NCBI GenBank assembly: GCA_014706295.1
Contig: JACSVZ010000011.1
Coordinates: 7,178,163-7,242,162 of the forward strand
Direction of reading: 5' to 3'
Source of the DNA: Lycocorax pyrrhopterus obiensis
Taxonomy: Eukaryota; Chordata; Aves; Passeriformes; Paradisaeidae
Length of the DNA stretch: 64,000 bases
Shown here: in pieces, positions 22,058-37,000 of the stretch
Layout of the letters: the number at the start of each line of letters is the position of its first letter
Position numbering within the stretch: position 1 is the stretch's first letter
Notes under the pieces: model-generated
What the model was told of the DNA's origin: nothing
Database searches by the model: none
The model's input: the letters and a program-made list of their open reading frames with translations, nothing else
Position numbers and translations under genes: made by a program

Positions 22058-25000
22058 CTGAAAAATAATAATAAAAAAAAACACCTTGTGGAATCTAGAG
22101 CAATACTGTTACAGAAATGAGCCATCAAGTGTCAGAGAATGGTTGATTTTTTTCAAGCCATTTGACAAAAGGCAAAAAATCTTAGTAAAAGCCCCAATAA
22201 TTAACTTTTAAATGATGTCAGCTTGAAATAGCAATAATCTACGAAAAATTGGCTTCTGCTGTTAATGCTCCACTGTTGTAGTATTTATGACCCATTATTT
22301 TCTGTTATTTCTAATAATGCTTTCCAAAAGGAATAATTCAAACCTGAAGACTGTTTCCTGGTATGCATTTTGTCTGCATTATAGACATAAGATGAAATTA
22401 CTTTGGACTAACTGTAAATGTAATTTATGTTACATGTACAAAGAATCTCTTTTAACAAACATTCTGTTAAATACAACTTTAGAGCAAGAGGCAGTTCAAC
22501 CAACAATTAACAGCACCAAGTACACGAAAAATGTTCTGTGTTTTTTGTTTGTATTATGAAAATGTGAAGTAGGATGCATTTCCCTGCTTATTTATGCAGA
22601 ACACACATTGACCTGCTGATAGAGTGAACTGGGTGGTGCTGGGAAAAAAGCAGCATATTTAAATTGTACCTACAATCCATGTCATGTGTAAAAACGTCCT
22701 CTCCCACATGTCTCCTCTTGTGTGCTAAAGCACTTAACAGAGGATGGAAGCGTTTCTTCAAGGATTCTTGAACACAGAGTGCAAACTTCTTTAGAAAACA
22801 GTGCTTTTGTCATGACAGACAGTATGTGTAAATCCCAGCATGAGAGAATTTGGCAGAGCAGACTGAAATGCTTTTTAGTTTGCACAGACCCAACTTCTTT
22901 CTTTCTTTTTTGTTTTTTTAAGGAGTAAAATGAAGAAAAGCCTCTCCAGTAGGTGCTGCGTGGGCATTCAGGTTTGTGTCTCAGTTGATAAAAATACACA
23001 ACAATTGTGGCAGAAATCGGTGCCCGTCTTCTGCCATGAGAGTTTGTCATCTGCTTTGGCTCATGGCCAAAGATTTCCTCATTACACAATGTTTATGTGT
23101 GATAGCAACTCCATTGGATTAAATATGGATTTTACTGCATTTTGTAGCAGCAGCAGAACTGTCAGTGAGGTTTAGGATATATCAGTCTGGCTTTTTTGGC
23201 AGGGACTTTATCAGTGTCAGTAGTATTCTGGATGTCAAAAAAGGGGTGGGAAGAGGGGAGTGGCACACTTTCCTACACTGAAATGCTTGTCACATTCCAC
23301 AAAATTTCATAGTCTCACTTAGAAAACAATTTCCACTCCATTTCTTGTATGCTTCCTGAAAAAATTACTGCTTCAAATTTGACAGTAACTGATACTCTGC
23401 TGGATCCAGCAAACCCTCTCCAGCAGTACTTCCATCACTGTGCAGTGTTTCCAAGACCAGCCTCATGACCCCAAAGCAAGTTATCAAGAAGGAGAATAAA
23501 GACCATTAAGGGCTGTAGCAAATGTAGCAAGATTGTATTCGTTGTAAGATGAATAATGGTGTCAATTCTTCTTCAATTTCTCTTTCATTTGACATATCAA
23601 AACTAAAATCTAGTAAACTGAGATTTCAAAGCTTTTTTTTCTGCAATGCATTCAAAATTTCTAAGGCAAGACAGAGCAACACCTACCCCTAAATCCTACA
23701 GTTATTTCAGTACTCCAATACTTGGCTGGCAAATGAGTGTGTAAGAACTACTGTAGACAAAGGGCTCCTGTTACTACTTATCTGCAGAGGTCAAAGTACA
23801 GGGTTTATTTAAACTGCTCAATAAAACACTGCAGCTTACAGACACATACATCCTCTGGGGGAAAGAAAATATTTTAAGTGCCAGTTCATTTCCCCTTCCT
23901 TTCTTTGCTACACGTACTCCTGAGATCTGCAAGTGAAAGTGGCATTTAGCCAGGACAGTATTTTTATGAGAGAATTGCTAAGAGACAGTAAACTAAGAAC
24001 AAGCTTAGAAACAAGGAACTTTGGAGTTTAACTTTACACATGTCAGTGATGCACAATACAGCCTTGGTGAACATTCTTATTGGTTCAGTATCTCAACCAA
24101 TTCTAAAAACTGGGAAGGTAAAAATCCATCGGAAAAGTATAGGAATTAACGCATGTTTATACAGCGGTCTGAAAATACACACAATTTGTCCAAAAATTTG
24201 TGCCTATTTTGTGCTGCAGAGTTGGAAATGACTTTACAATATAACCAATACACCACTTCATTCACACACCTGGGGCTTAAAACAGCTCTAAAAGCACTCA
24301 CTCTGGGCTGAGTCCTTCCTTACACTACAATACTTGAATTGTTGCATAAAAACTGTTTAGAATGTTGCTATTAAATCTCCATTTCTCCAGACAGAATTAT
24401 ACATAGTTAATCCTTCCCCAACTCAAAGTCCAGGTACCTTTTCTGCTACTCTTGTTTGCTAAAGATATGTTGGAGAGAGAATTAAACCCAGGCAGTGCCC
24501 AGCCCTGAGCTACCAGTAAGCAGTGCTTTCTTGGTACAGCAGAACATGCTAATGACAGCCATCATAAACTTTGTATTTCTTTCCTTTGTGTGTCTTATTC
24601 CCAGCTTTATTATTAGTTGGAGACTTTATTTAACATTTTAAAGGGTGAAGATTGACAGACAAATAACATTTAAATATGAAGCATGCGCAAAGCTTATCTG
24701 AATGTTTAACAAGGTCATTTTATTTCCACGAGCACAAAATAACAAACAGTTCTACCATGTCAGAATGTGCAGTAATTTTATCTGACAGCTAAGATTATGG
24801 TTTGGGTATGTAGTAACATTTATTGGCAACTCTGCCAGTTGGGTATGATTGCGAACTGAGCAGAGTTAAGAAAAATGGAAATGCATTTCTTTTGTGACAT
24901 GAAAGGCCCCTTTCAAAATGCTTCTTCAAATCAATGGATTTCTATACCCTGCATGTATAATTCCGACCCACAGAGCAAAGCAGCCAATATGCACGATGGA

Positions 25001-28000
25001 CTCCCTATACGTTCCTGAATGCTAATGTCAGTGCAACCAGCAAAGAGAGATACACAAAAAAGACTTTCTCTTTATTTTTAGATTACTAGCAGAACTCAAG
25101 ATAAGTAAACTGAGTTTATGTTCCATTTTTGAAAACAGTTCTCCTTAAAACTGCACAGTGGAAAGCTTAGATATGAAACAAAGATGTCTCATTTAAGTTG
25201 AAAATAACAGCTTAATGGAAAAAAAAAAGGAAATGAAGAGCAACATGAACAAGCTTAAGTGTCTTAGAGCTTAAATAAAAATAATGCCAATTTTTAAACC
25301 TGTGGTAAATATTAAATTAATAGTAACATATTTTGGGACTTAATTCAGTGTGTGTCAGAAATTATTATACTGTAGAAAAACAGTGAAAAAAACTCCCAAT
25401 GTACAGGTCTGTAAAATATTATGGAGCGTTAAATAGTATAGAAAATACATAGAAAATATTCTAGTAAATTAGCTTACCTTTTCTTGCCAGTGTAATATGC
25501 CAATTATTGCCAGGATGAAAACGCAGACACCAATTAAGGCTATAGCTGTTAGCAGTACAATGTTACTTGGGGTCAAATACAGCTTGGCACTCCAGCTACA
25601 CAAAAGAAGAAAATCCAAGGAAACATTAATACCCTTCATTAAGAAGCAGAAAACAGATTTAACTTACAAAGATGAAAAGAACCTGTTAGGGTAAGACAGG
25701 TGACAACTTGGTCTACAGAAATGAGCAGCTCTACTTAGACACTGAAGCTTAATGATGTTTACTTGGAAATATATGATTTAATATCATTATTTTTGAGTAA
25801 TACCATGTCTAAGTACAACTTCTGTCTAACTTTCATGAATGCTATGGATATCCTCAGGGAATGAGTTTTTTCCTCATTAGGAGATTTATTTTCTGCCCTT
25901 GCCTAGGCCAAAGTAAAATGTGTAAGGAAACCTTTCACAGGAATGCCTGGGGCCTGGGGCCATGGAGCAGCAGGAGGAAATAAGCCTGAAAGATTTTTCC
26001 TCCACATGAGAAGCTCCTCTTGGACAGGCTCATGGGTCCAGTTCTGTTTGTCTGAAGTTTACAGGGACAACTGCAGTTCTAGACAACATAACCAGTTGAT
26101 TATGGCTGAAGATAAACAAAATTAAGCACTTTAGGGCTCCTGGAAAACATCCCTCAAATCATGTGGAGTTCTGAGGCCCAAGGAATCCCCTTTTTGAACT
26201 ACAGGTTTCCTATCATGGGAAAGCTGTCAGCAGCAGGTTCTGTGTTGAGGCCTCTCAGAAAAACACTTACCTCTATTAAAAAAAAAAATTAAGAAGCTTT
26301 CATTATGAAATATGATTTCTTCTGGGGATTCCATCCTCTGCTATTCTACAATGTCCACAACACACTTTATACAAAAGCAAAAATAGTTTAAAGATACAAT
26401 AACAGAAATTGTTTTGCATAGCACATACCTTTAAATACCTCAAGACTGTAACTAAATTTTCATCTGGCAGATGTTATTTCTGTGGTTGTTAATTAGCAAC
26501 TCAAGCAGCACATCACTTCTCCACTGTTATTTGTTCTATAGTAAAATTAACTGCTGAACTGATGTCAGAATCATTTCTGCATGATAAATGCAACTGACCT
26601 CACTGGTAGATCAAGCGGCAAAATGCAGCTGGAATATTTGACTAATGTTTTCTCTAAAAGCAAAAAGAGAACTATGCTCTCTTTCTGGGAGAAACATTTT
26701 AATTGCAAAGTGAATTCTGTGTTCAAGCTCTTGTGCAACCAACCCATTCACCTTCCCTTAAAGGAAAATACTCATTCCTGTAGCAACAGCTACTGCATTC
26801 AGAAGGGCTGAAGCAAAGCTTTTCTATGGAACCAGACAGAAATTGCATGTTTGGTGAAACAAAAATGCTTAATTCAACCATTACCATGCTTGTAATTTGT
26901 CACTGAGGATGTTGTTAAATCTAGCAAGTATGTTATTATTTACAGGAGTGGAGCTGGTAATACATTTTGACTGTTTGTCTGAGCTGGTAATAGGTTTTGA
27001 TTGTTTATGGGCACCATCTGAGAGCCTGTGTAAATACCTGAGCAGCATTCTCAGCTCCAGCTCAGAACTGACCCCCTGCCCTTGTTCTTCAGTAACTTTC
27101 TATATAAATAACTATTTCTAAACCTACACATAATGCCTAATGTAAACTGTGTATTAATGTAATTTTGGGATGTGCAAATCCAAATGATGACATTACCTTC
27201 GAGGAACATTATGAGGATAGGGAATGACTATAAGCTGGGAGTTTGGTATGATAGCTGTCCATTCTTGTTTTCTTACGGACTGAAAGAAAAACAAAGGCTG
27301 TGTCAATTCCTAACAAACCAACATACTTAAAAGCAAAGAAATTCTTTGTTGAAACATACAAAAGGAGAAATAAAAGAGTTGTAGTGGTTTTTTTTATTTT
27401 AAATATAAGTGATTAATCCCTTATCTTTTTATAAACCTGTTATTCTGAAAGCTCCAAAATGCTTTAAAACCCACCCCCCAAAAGTAAAAAGCAGAGTAAC
27501 TATTGCTGACATGAAACACAGCATCTGCTTTAAAAGTACAAAGCAACAACATAATAGGGAAAGAAGAAAAGAACTGATTCTACAAAGGAGGCAGGCAAAG
27601 CAATTACCCAAATCAGAATTTGGCCAATTTGAGTATCTCACTTTTCAAAGTAGTACCATCATATCTTTAAAGACTGAAAATGGTGAGGACCCCACTTTTA
27701 TGTTTCACGCAAAGATTAGAGAATCACAGTAATCTCCCCCTCCCACGACACTGACCATGGTTTTATCACCAAGGCAGAAGGGATTATGTGAGTCCCAGCC
27801 TGGCCAGAGCGACCCTGGGAAAACCCTACAGCTACTGCAGTCCAGAGTAACTGGACCCTCAGACCTAATACCCATTTGCCCTACAAACAAGCACTACATA
27901 CCTGTGCTAACATTTACAGACAGTTTCAGTTTTCTTTTGGTTTTATTTTGGCTTCAGAGCTTATAGACCCCCAAAAAACTGGGCAAACTGGTTCTTTTGG

Positions 28001-31000
28001 GCAAACCTTTCTGTATGCAAACTTACTTCTTTGATATTCTTACTTCAGAAAATGAAAAAAGAAAGTGTCCCAGCAGTACTCCCATCTGAAGTCTCTTAGG
28101 AAAGGTAGCACCATAAATATTAGCTTGACAATCTTAAATGTCAACCAACCTTTTCTCCTAAGGGACGAGGGATGCCAACGTACAAATGGTCAAGGAAGTT
28201 GGCGCTGCGGCCCAAGCCCAGCACGTTGTAGGGCAGCTGGAGAGCGTAATGTGCTGACTGGCTGAGCTGGCCAGCTGGAAGGAAAGCAGAAAGGAAGCCC
28301 AAGTAGGTATTTTAGGGGAAAAAAACCCCTCAATCAATCAGTCAATCAATCAACCCCCAAACTACCAACTTGCTACACAAATACACATTCCCCAGTCAGT
28401 AATAAAAACGTTTAAAAATTTGTAACCAATTGCATGAGTACTTAATTCTTAAAGGCTCAATCCCACATTTCCAAACTACCTGTGAGCGCTCACCTGGAGA
28501 AGAGCTTCAATGCTTTACATTTCTAGGTAGATAATTCTTCTGAGCATCATTTTTATGTTAAACCGAATCTCCATTATTCATTACAAGTTGAGAAGAAATC
28601 AACTATCTGCATTTATTTTTATATGATTAGTGCCAAATCTCTTGCCCCATTGATTTACAAGATCAGACTCAACCTGTGAAGGTTCACTTTAATTCTTGTC
28701 TATGTTAATCAGTAATTATTACTATGTCACAGAATTAGCTAAGTAAATTCTCATGAACAAATTTTCAAAGAATAAATTAATTTAATGAAAACAGGATTGC
28801 AGTGGTTGCAAGTTAATAATAATTAAAGGAGAAACTGTAGGTGGAAAATAAGATTCTTGGTTTCCTGAAAAGGCAGTGGGGAAACAGACAAGTGCTGCAG
28901 TTATCAACAAGTTCACTGGCATCCCACTTCCAAAGTATCCAGGTACTCAATTTAAATAAAAAAATATTGTAATCTTTTAATTTATGGCCAACAGATTCAG
29001 ATCCTGTGTGGGTTCTTTGTTCTCTAGAAGCCACTTAGCAAGTGAGCTGGTTCCTCAGCAGGAATGGTATCAGCACCTCAGAAGCACGGCAGTGAATTCA
29101 GCCTTCACCAGAATAATAGGAATGAGTTCAAGGGACACTTGACAACCACAAGTGGGTTTCTGTGACCAACAGAAACAGCTTTTCACAAGGATGTGGTTTA
29201 GTCAGTATGTTTAGAGCTTCAGATTTCTCTCTGCTTTGACCCATAATATATTATGCCTGAAACTGGAAATTCTAAGTTAAACACCAAAATGCAACAGAAT
29301 GTAAATTAAAGAACAGGAATCCAGGTTTTGTAATGAATTTACAGCCAACCCTTTTTACCTCTCCACACTCCCATCCAAGGCTCAATTCAGGAGGCAGCAC
29401 TTTACCTCAGCCCACCAGTTGTGGGCCAGACTGGTGACACCACACCCTGCACAGCTGTGGTGAACACAGGGGCAGGAAAAACTCCTAACTGACCACCACT
29501 TCTTTGGCAAAGCCAAATACCCTTTCAAGAAAAACCAAACCCAACCTCCCACTCCTGGCTCCTGGAGATGCCCAGGAAGTGCAAGCCTTGGGGACAATAC
29601 AGCAGCACTTCACCAAGGGACAACAAACACACGACACCCACTTCCAGAAGCAGCTCTTCAGCTCTTGTATGCTCCTCTGGGGACAAACTACTCCCTGTAT
29701 TGCAGGCTGGTAATTCTGAACCCCTGCTCATTACAATGATTACTTCATGCTTCTGGTTTTTGTGAACTTCCCTGCCCCTTACAGCTTTTGAGGAAGCCAC
29801 TTGCCATATGCTGTCAGGCATGTTTTGAATCAGGCCTGTTTAATCAGGAGTTAAATATTCTGTATTATTGTGGGTTTAGAATTCTAATAATTTACTATAA
29901 AAGCAAGATAAACGTCAACTGAGATCTGAAAAATCAGCTTGATGAAGTTACCCTTTTATTAAGCTAAAATGCTATTAGCAAAAACAAACAGTCTTCCTAA
30001 AGATTATACACATTTTAGATTTACTTTTTCCCCACATAGAACCATGTAATGAGCAAGCAGATGAGGAAATATTTAAGCTGGGTTTGTACTTTCAGGTCTC
30101 CATTGCAAGAAGAAGGTGTACTGTCCACATTGTTAGGTAAATTTCTCCATTACAGAAGATGTGGCATAAAGCACTGACTGAGCAGCTTTTCTCTTTAACA
30201 ACAGGGATTTTCCCAGTAAGTTGAGATGACACAGGATAGGACAGCATAGGATTTGAGTCCTGAGTCTGTCCCTGCCTTTCCACTGACCTCCCTAACATGA
30301 TCTTGGCTAAACTGCTCAATCTCTAGGTGTTAACATCCAAATCTAAAATGGGAGTAATTCTCAAATTACATACTGAAACCTCCAGTTACCAACATACAAG
30401 TAGTAAGGGGCAAAGGTGGGTTTATTTAATTTGACTTCGTTATAGAAACAAACCAGATGCGTTACTTGATCATGCTGCAACATAAAAAAGATTTTCTTTT
30501 ACAATTTGTTTCACTAATGCTGAATGCTGAAGGACCTTCCCCCAAAAGAACAAGGTACTGCTTGTACCTGGTACTTTCCCCGAAAGAACAAGGTAACATC
30601 AAAAAGCTTTTAGAATTACTTTTGAGTGAAATATTTAGGATCATGAGAAGACTGCAACTAAGATCTTGCTTTTTTCTTTCATCTTACAAATGAAATGAAT
30701 GTCAACTAAATTAAAGGGAATAAAAGAAAATGTCATATACTGTGTGCAGTCAGCCTTAAAGAGGTTAGAGAGTCACATACTGCACCTAGAATTCTTAAAG
30801 CACTGCGTAATTTCATGGCTACTAATGCTGGTTCTTGTGCCTACTAAGATACAGATAATGAAATCTTACGCTTCAGGACGTAAATACATCATATGCAAAG
30901 GTCAGAAAGGAATGTTTTCTTCTACAGGCAGAAAATGTGCACATACTTATTTTTTTATTTGCCTTTAAAATTGGGAGGTGTTAGCTAAGCAGGATGATAG

Positions 31001-34000
31001 CATGTAGAAGGTTCCAGTTTACACTAAAGCTGACTAAGCACAGGAGAACTTTGAGACTCTTGCTTTCCTCACCCTATATCTATCATAAATTCTGTTTGAT
31101 GCTTACTGAAAAGTTCCACTTAGAATTGCAACCAAGTAATTAAGAATGACAACTGCTCACCTGAGAAACATAAAAGCCCCAAACCAAGATGAAAAAAAAA
31201 AAGGGAAATTACAGAGTACTGTCAACAGTTTATTGACATTATCTGAAGTTCCCAGTCACCGGTAAGTAATTTACTTACGAAAATATTTCAAATTTAATTT
31301 CAATAGCAACCTCTTGTGAAACTATTGGAAACGCCTTTCTACTTGTTCCAAGAAAACTTGAAAATAGTTTTGCATCTTCCAGGAGGAAAGTAGGATTTAT
31401 TTCTTACATTAAAATTGTTCTTTAGGTTTTTGGAGTCAGTGTAGGCAAGATGGAAGAAGTTGCTGTTGCTTCACAGTTTGTTTTACTTCATCAGTAGAAC
31501 TGTTACTATAAACAAGAATTAAAAAACCTTCTCCTGACCATGCTACACATGATTTCTTTTTAATGCTACTTTTAAGACTATTCAATAGTCTTAAGACTAT
31601 TCAAAGTCTTTTGCCTTAAGCTTCTCATTTCAAAAATGCTATTTTGAAGCACACAGATATCATGGGCTATGGTACTGGTATCAGTGGTGGTGTTTATATT
31701 CTCGTTTTACATCGTAAATAATTAAGTTAATTGCTTCAAAAAACCTTGGGCAGAGTAAAATCCTCAACATTTTAGGACATGGTTTTCTGTGGTTTTAGCC
31801 TGTCAGATATCAAATTTGTAAGAAAAAGCTAATGATGTTGGGCAGCCAAACGTCAGAAGATTTTGCAGAGTTTGATATTCAGAAACCATTCTGGACCTTT
31901 TGGAATCAATCTCCTTACCTCTGAAGTCTGGCATATAAAATTGGAAGCAATTCGTATCATTAACCTTTCTAAAGTCTTGTCTGACAACCAGAGCCATGTG
32001 TTGTCTGTGACACATCCAGTACTTGTTCTTTTATACCTGAATTAAGTCATTCTCCTTCTGTTTCCATTATCCTGATGTAATCTTGCTGAAAACTCAAGGG
32101 CAGCCTGTTCTACCCTGAGCTGAACTGAAATGTCCTCAACAGCTTATTTCAGGCTGAAGAATTTAACTTTGAGAGGAAGGCGGTTGCATTTACATGTAAA
32201 AGCAATGCTTTCTCTTGTTTGAACAGCACTGACAACATGTAATATTGGATTTAGGAACAGCCTCATTGAGCCTACAGAAATAGATGCAAAATACTGATAA
32301 TGGTCAATCAGGTTAAATAAACTTATTTTGTGAAATAATAGAGCAGAACATGTGAGATCACTACACAGAACTGAAAGATTAATGGAAAATCTGATTTCAA
32401 ATTGTGGTTTTCTGAAGCATTCCTTATAAGTTTTTCTATTATGCTTTTCTTAACAAAATATTATTTGCATTTAATTAGTCAATTAAAAGCCATTCTGAGT
32501 AATTCAAAATTCAGTAATACTATTTAGGATTCCAAAAGTGTATCCTTTAGTCTCAGACTTGCATGTAAGTACCATCACCTGCCTGAATACTGAGGTCAGC
32601 ACATCAATGACTTCTTTTATATAGACTAGACAAACTCATGCATCCTAGAAAAAGTAAAAATTAGTCCAAAGCCTGCCATGCAGAAGTTGCATGGATTGCT
32701 GCGTAGCTGGTAACAACACACAGGCAACAGCTGGAACAAGACAAAGGCAGTTCAAGATTTCGGTACAATATCACAGTGACCATGTGTCACTTCCCTGCAG
32801 AGCTGAGACACTGCAGTGATGTTTACTCTGCAGCCATTACCAGCATTGGACTAAACTGCACTGAGTATTGCCCCAATTTTTGAAACTGGCAGCTCCTTAT
32901 TTTATTTGAAAATACGACAGAACCACTTACTGCAAGAGAAAGGGAAAACTTAACTGATAGTAATGAAAAAGCCAGGGAATATGCCTGAAAATTTATGAAG
33001 AAGCTTTCAGGAAAAAAACCCAAACTAACAAAAATCCAACAACTTCAAACTTGGAAGCTTCATAGAAAGTTGGAGAAATTGATTTGCCTGGCTTTAGTTG
33101 AAAGCTTTACTCCAGTTCCTTTATTACTGCCTTTGGAGGTCACTGGTTGGAAAAAAATGTAGTTGTCAAAGAATTCTTTTTCTGCTTAAAATATGCAATG
33201 GTAACTTCAGTGTTCTAAGGGCTGGGGGTGTCTCCCTGTTTTCCCCAGCCGGCTGCCTCTTTTCCTTAGTCCACGTAATAGGAAATTCCAGATTAATGCA
33301 GTACACAGCTTCACCTCGCAACCTTTTCTGCAATACCTGGTTCTGGTGTACCAGAAATAACATGGGAAAGAGAGTTCAAAGTGCACTCTTGAGACTTGGA
33401 CACCGATGATCGCTGTGCTGCCAGCGCTTGGGATACTTCTGCAAGCCCAATCTCCAAACCTGATGCATTTATATGAGAATATGTATTTTTACGAAAAATA
33501 CCTTTACACCATAAAATTATAGAAGTAAAACTGGTAATTCTTCAAAACCCCTCAAACAATAAAATTATCATATTGCTGATAGGGGGAAGCTGTGACATTT
33601 GTAATGCCCAAATATCCAAGGTTTGGTAATATTTCAAGCAACATTACAAGTTCAAGTAAGTTTTTTAAACAAAAGAGAGTTATACAGAAAAACATACTAG
33701 CAGGTTATTCCCACCTATAGCAACCACAAAATCCCTCTTAATAGAATCCAGCTATTCAATTATTAAATTATTCCAGCTTGTTCCATGAATACACTTCTTT
33801 CTGTATAGTGGAATTCTACACAATGAACCTTGCAGTGTCAAATGGCCATTGAAAATAAGCTTATTTTGCTTTTTTTCAGGTACATATTGCAATGTTTATG
33901 TTTAAATTCATGACTATATTAGCTGCTAGACATTTGCGTTCACCTCACAATTCAATTTAGTTAAACAGCAGGAGAACTCAATGCAACAACAGGGAAGAGT

Positions 34001-37000
34001 AAGCAGATTTCAAAAAACCAGAAGGGCATGACTTCACAGCATGTGAAAGGTCATTCTGCCACGGAAGGTTTAAAACAAAGCAAAGCAAAACCAGCAAAAT
34101 GAAAGAGCTCTGGAACGAGAGCTGCAAAGGCCATCAGTCCACACAGCTTCACTCACACAGAAGCTTAAACAAATTATGACTTGATCCATATGAGCCATTC
34201 AGTGAAGCTACTCTTGTCATCTTCCTATGGATATGGAGCTTTGAAGAAACCAGAAACATTTACAGCCACTTGTTCCTGGCCCAAAGAATGAATACGTTTG
34301 GTACACACAAGCTGCAAGTATGAGCCTATTTATTTCAAACTCTATCAGCATATTTTTACTTCAGAGGAGAAAATTCAGAAGTGCATAGCACAGGCTGAAA
34401 CACAGAAGATATACTCCCAATAAAAGCCTGGAAATGTCTATGTAGAGCTGAAAATCCTGGCTGACACTCATACTTAACCATGGGAACTCCTTAAAAATAA
34501 CAACTCCAAAGAAAGGGAGAAGGCAGTTTGCTGGACATGGATCAGAAAGCATGACTTAAATTTGAGTTTGTGTACTTCTTCCAGATTTACACTGGACCTG
34601 GTTTGATCTCAAGCATGAAATTCCTTAAATATTTGAACAAGCTGTTGCAGTTGATTTTCCTCTCAGGAAGAGAAGGTCTGAGGAGATATTAACTGCAGAT
34701 GTAAGACCCAGAACTTCTCCATTCTAATGCCCATGTTGGCAATTGCTATTCCTTGTAGCTAATTTAACAGTATTTCTTGTAAGATTACAAGTGAATTGAG
34801 CAATGTGAAAAAAAAAGCACAGAATACATGCTAATTATGATTCTGCTATCTTTTAACAACATACTGGAACGTTAATAGGAGACAGAACAATTCTAACAAT
34901 GTTTTTAAGAAAACCCTCATAATTATGCAAATTTCCTGTAATTAAGGCTTGGCAGATCAAAGAACCTTAAAATGAATTAGATAAGGACAGCCATATGGGC
35001 CTTTTTATTTTACTCTTTGCACAAATATTACCTACATGAAAGATGCCATAACTCACAACTAAAGTCCTGCAGAATTTAGGAGATCAGAAGCAGAGTGAGG
35101 GCCACGGCTTTGAGTACTTAATGATTTACTTAAGCCCAGGGCTGGAGGGATAACTTCAGGTGACTGGTTGCAGTGGTCCAGCCAACAACTGTTCCCCCAC
35201 TGAGAGCAGCCATAAAGGCAATAAATAACAGCAGCTGACTTTGGAGGGGGACACGAAAAGGGAATGATGAGTTCTGTTTTCATCAGAAAAAGAACTATGT
35301 TTTTACTCATGTTACTTCTTGGGAAAGGGATTAATTATTTTAAAATTTTGATTAGCTCATTACTCCTTTCAGACAATTAAAAGCTTCAAATATGGATTGT
35401 CCCGTAATATTATATAAGGAAAGCAAATAAGTTGATGAAAATTTGTTTTAAAATAGCATATTGATGCTAAATAAATAAAAGCTTAATGTGGAAAAGATGT
35501 TTTGTAGGTTTATACATGGCCCAAAAATGCCATGTGGGTTTGGTATTCCCTACCAGTACATAAGGAGCATCGCGTGATGATTTCTTGATAGCCAAATAGA
35601 AGAGGATTGTGATGTAATGGACTGTTTTTCAAGACAACAACCTGTAGGCCAGTAATTCTAGTTAGAACATTTACTGAATCTTACACATAACACTTGCAAG
35701 AGAAGAAAATCTAGCTACAAACTTAATGTAATACCTTCAGAAAATATGACTTTGAAAAGTTCTTGCAGGAATTATACAGACTCAAAAAAAATCTATTAAC
35801 TTATTAGTGTTGAGAAACTGATCAAAGTCAGCATTAGAAAATTCCCTGTAGCAATACTGCTGGGGTCATAAATGCACTTGGAATTCATTACTGTTATTTC
35901 ATAATGTCAGAACAGAAAGGGAAATTCATCATGCCTGGACTCTGTTAGGTTTTTATTATTGTAAATATGGTAGCTGCGAAGGGAATATAGCAGTATTAAA
36001 TCACATTTGATAACTGTTTCTTAGAGTAAATTGTAAAAACATTGCATTGCCAGAAGAACTGCCCCCCCAAACCCAAACAAACAAAGAAACAAACAACAAA
36101 GCCACAACCAATCAAACTCAGCAAACCCTAAAAAAAATGTTTAAGAAAAATGCATTTGCCGTTTTTCTTAGAAGAGACAGAGAAAAAAAAGAAAATGATA
36201 CATGAAATAGGTCCAAATTTTAAGCTAGTTTTATTCCACACATTTGTAAGATATGAGCATTGTTCCATGACACAGAGGAAGAAAAATATCTTTATTTAAG
36301 CATGTACAAGTACAGAAGTGCTAGGGTATCAAGATATGTTTTTGCAGCTATCTGGTTTGTATTTCAGGACATCATCTTTCTCTTTAATTTTTCTCAGATG
36401 AAATTAAGTCCTGAGCACACTATTCATGGTGAGAGCATTGCGAGTGATTCAGACTGACCCAAGACCTTAACAAGTTGGCATTTCCCCCCCTAAATTACTG
36501 CTTTTATGTAAGTTAGTGTTATACAGAATACTGTCTTCCCAGTGAACTACTGGACCGTTTTTCTTTTAAATCTGAGACTGGAGTGACAGATGCAGATGAC
36601 TGCACTTACAGACCTTCATACTCTGATCATGTTCAGCTTTTGAGTTTGGGATTTTTTGCCTATGCAAGAAGTGAGTCCATTATAGTCCTAAAATTAACAG
36701 TCATAAATGAGACTAATAAACCACTTTGTACAGTTTCCTGTGTTTTCTAGGAGCCACTAGCACACACCTAGGAAGGCAGCATAAACCCCAGGATATTCTA
36801 ACATCAGGCGCTGCTTGGACCATGGCCTAATGGATTATTCTCTCTTTGGCTGCTTTGTTTTTGGACTCCTGCAAACTGTGGCATCTGCACCATCTCAGGC
36901 CATTAAATCTTTAGTTGCAATACAAGTTGCACCAAGCACTCCTTCCCCTTGATTTTGACCCTGTTACCTAATGATTGAGACCCTGTAGTTCCTGTGTTAC

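Noticed and set aside
22682..23089. 135-codon minus-strand frame in the last ITFG1 intron
   Set aside because: No similarity recognised, no usable splice context, and ITFG1 exons join in phase without it.
28331..36098. Short tandem repeats as a possible CRISPR-like array
   Set aside because: Tetranucleotide microsatellites in a vertebrate intron, with no spacer structure.
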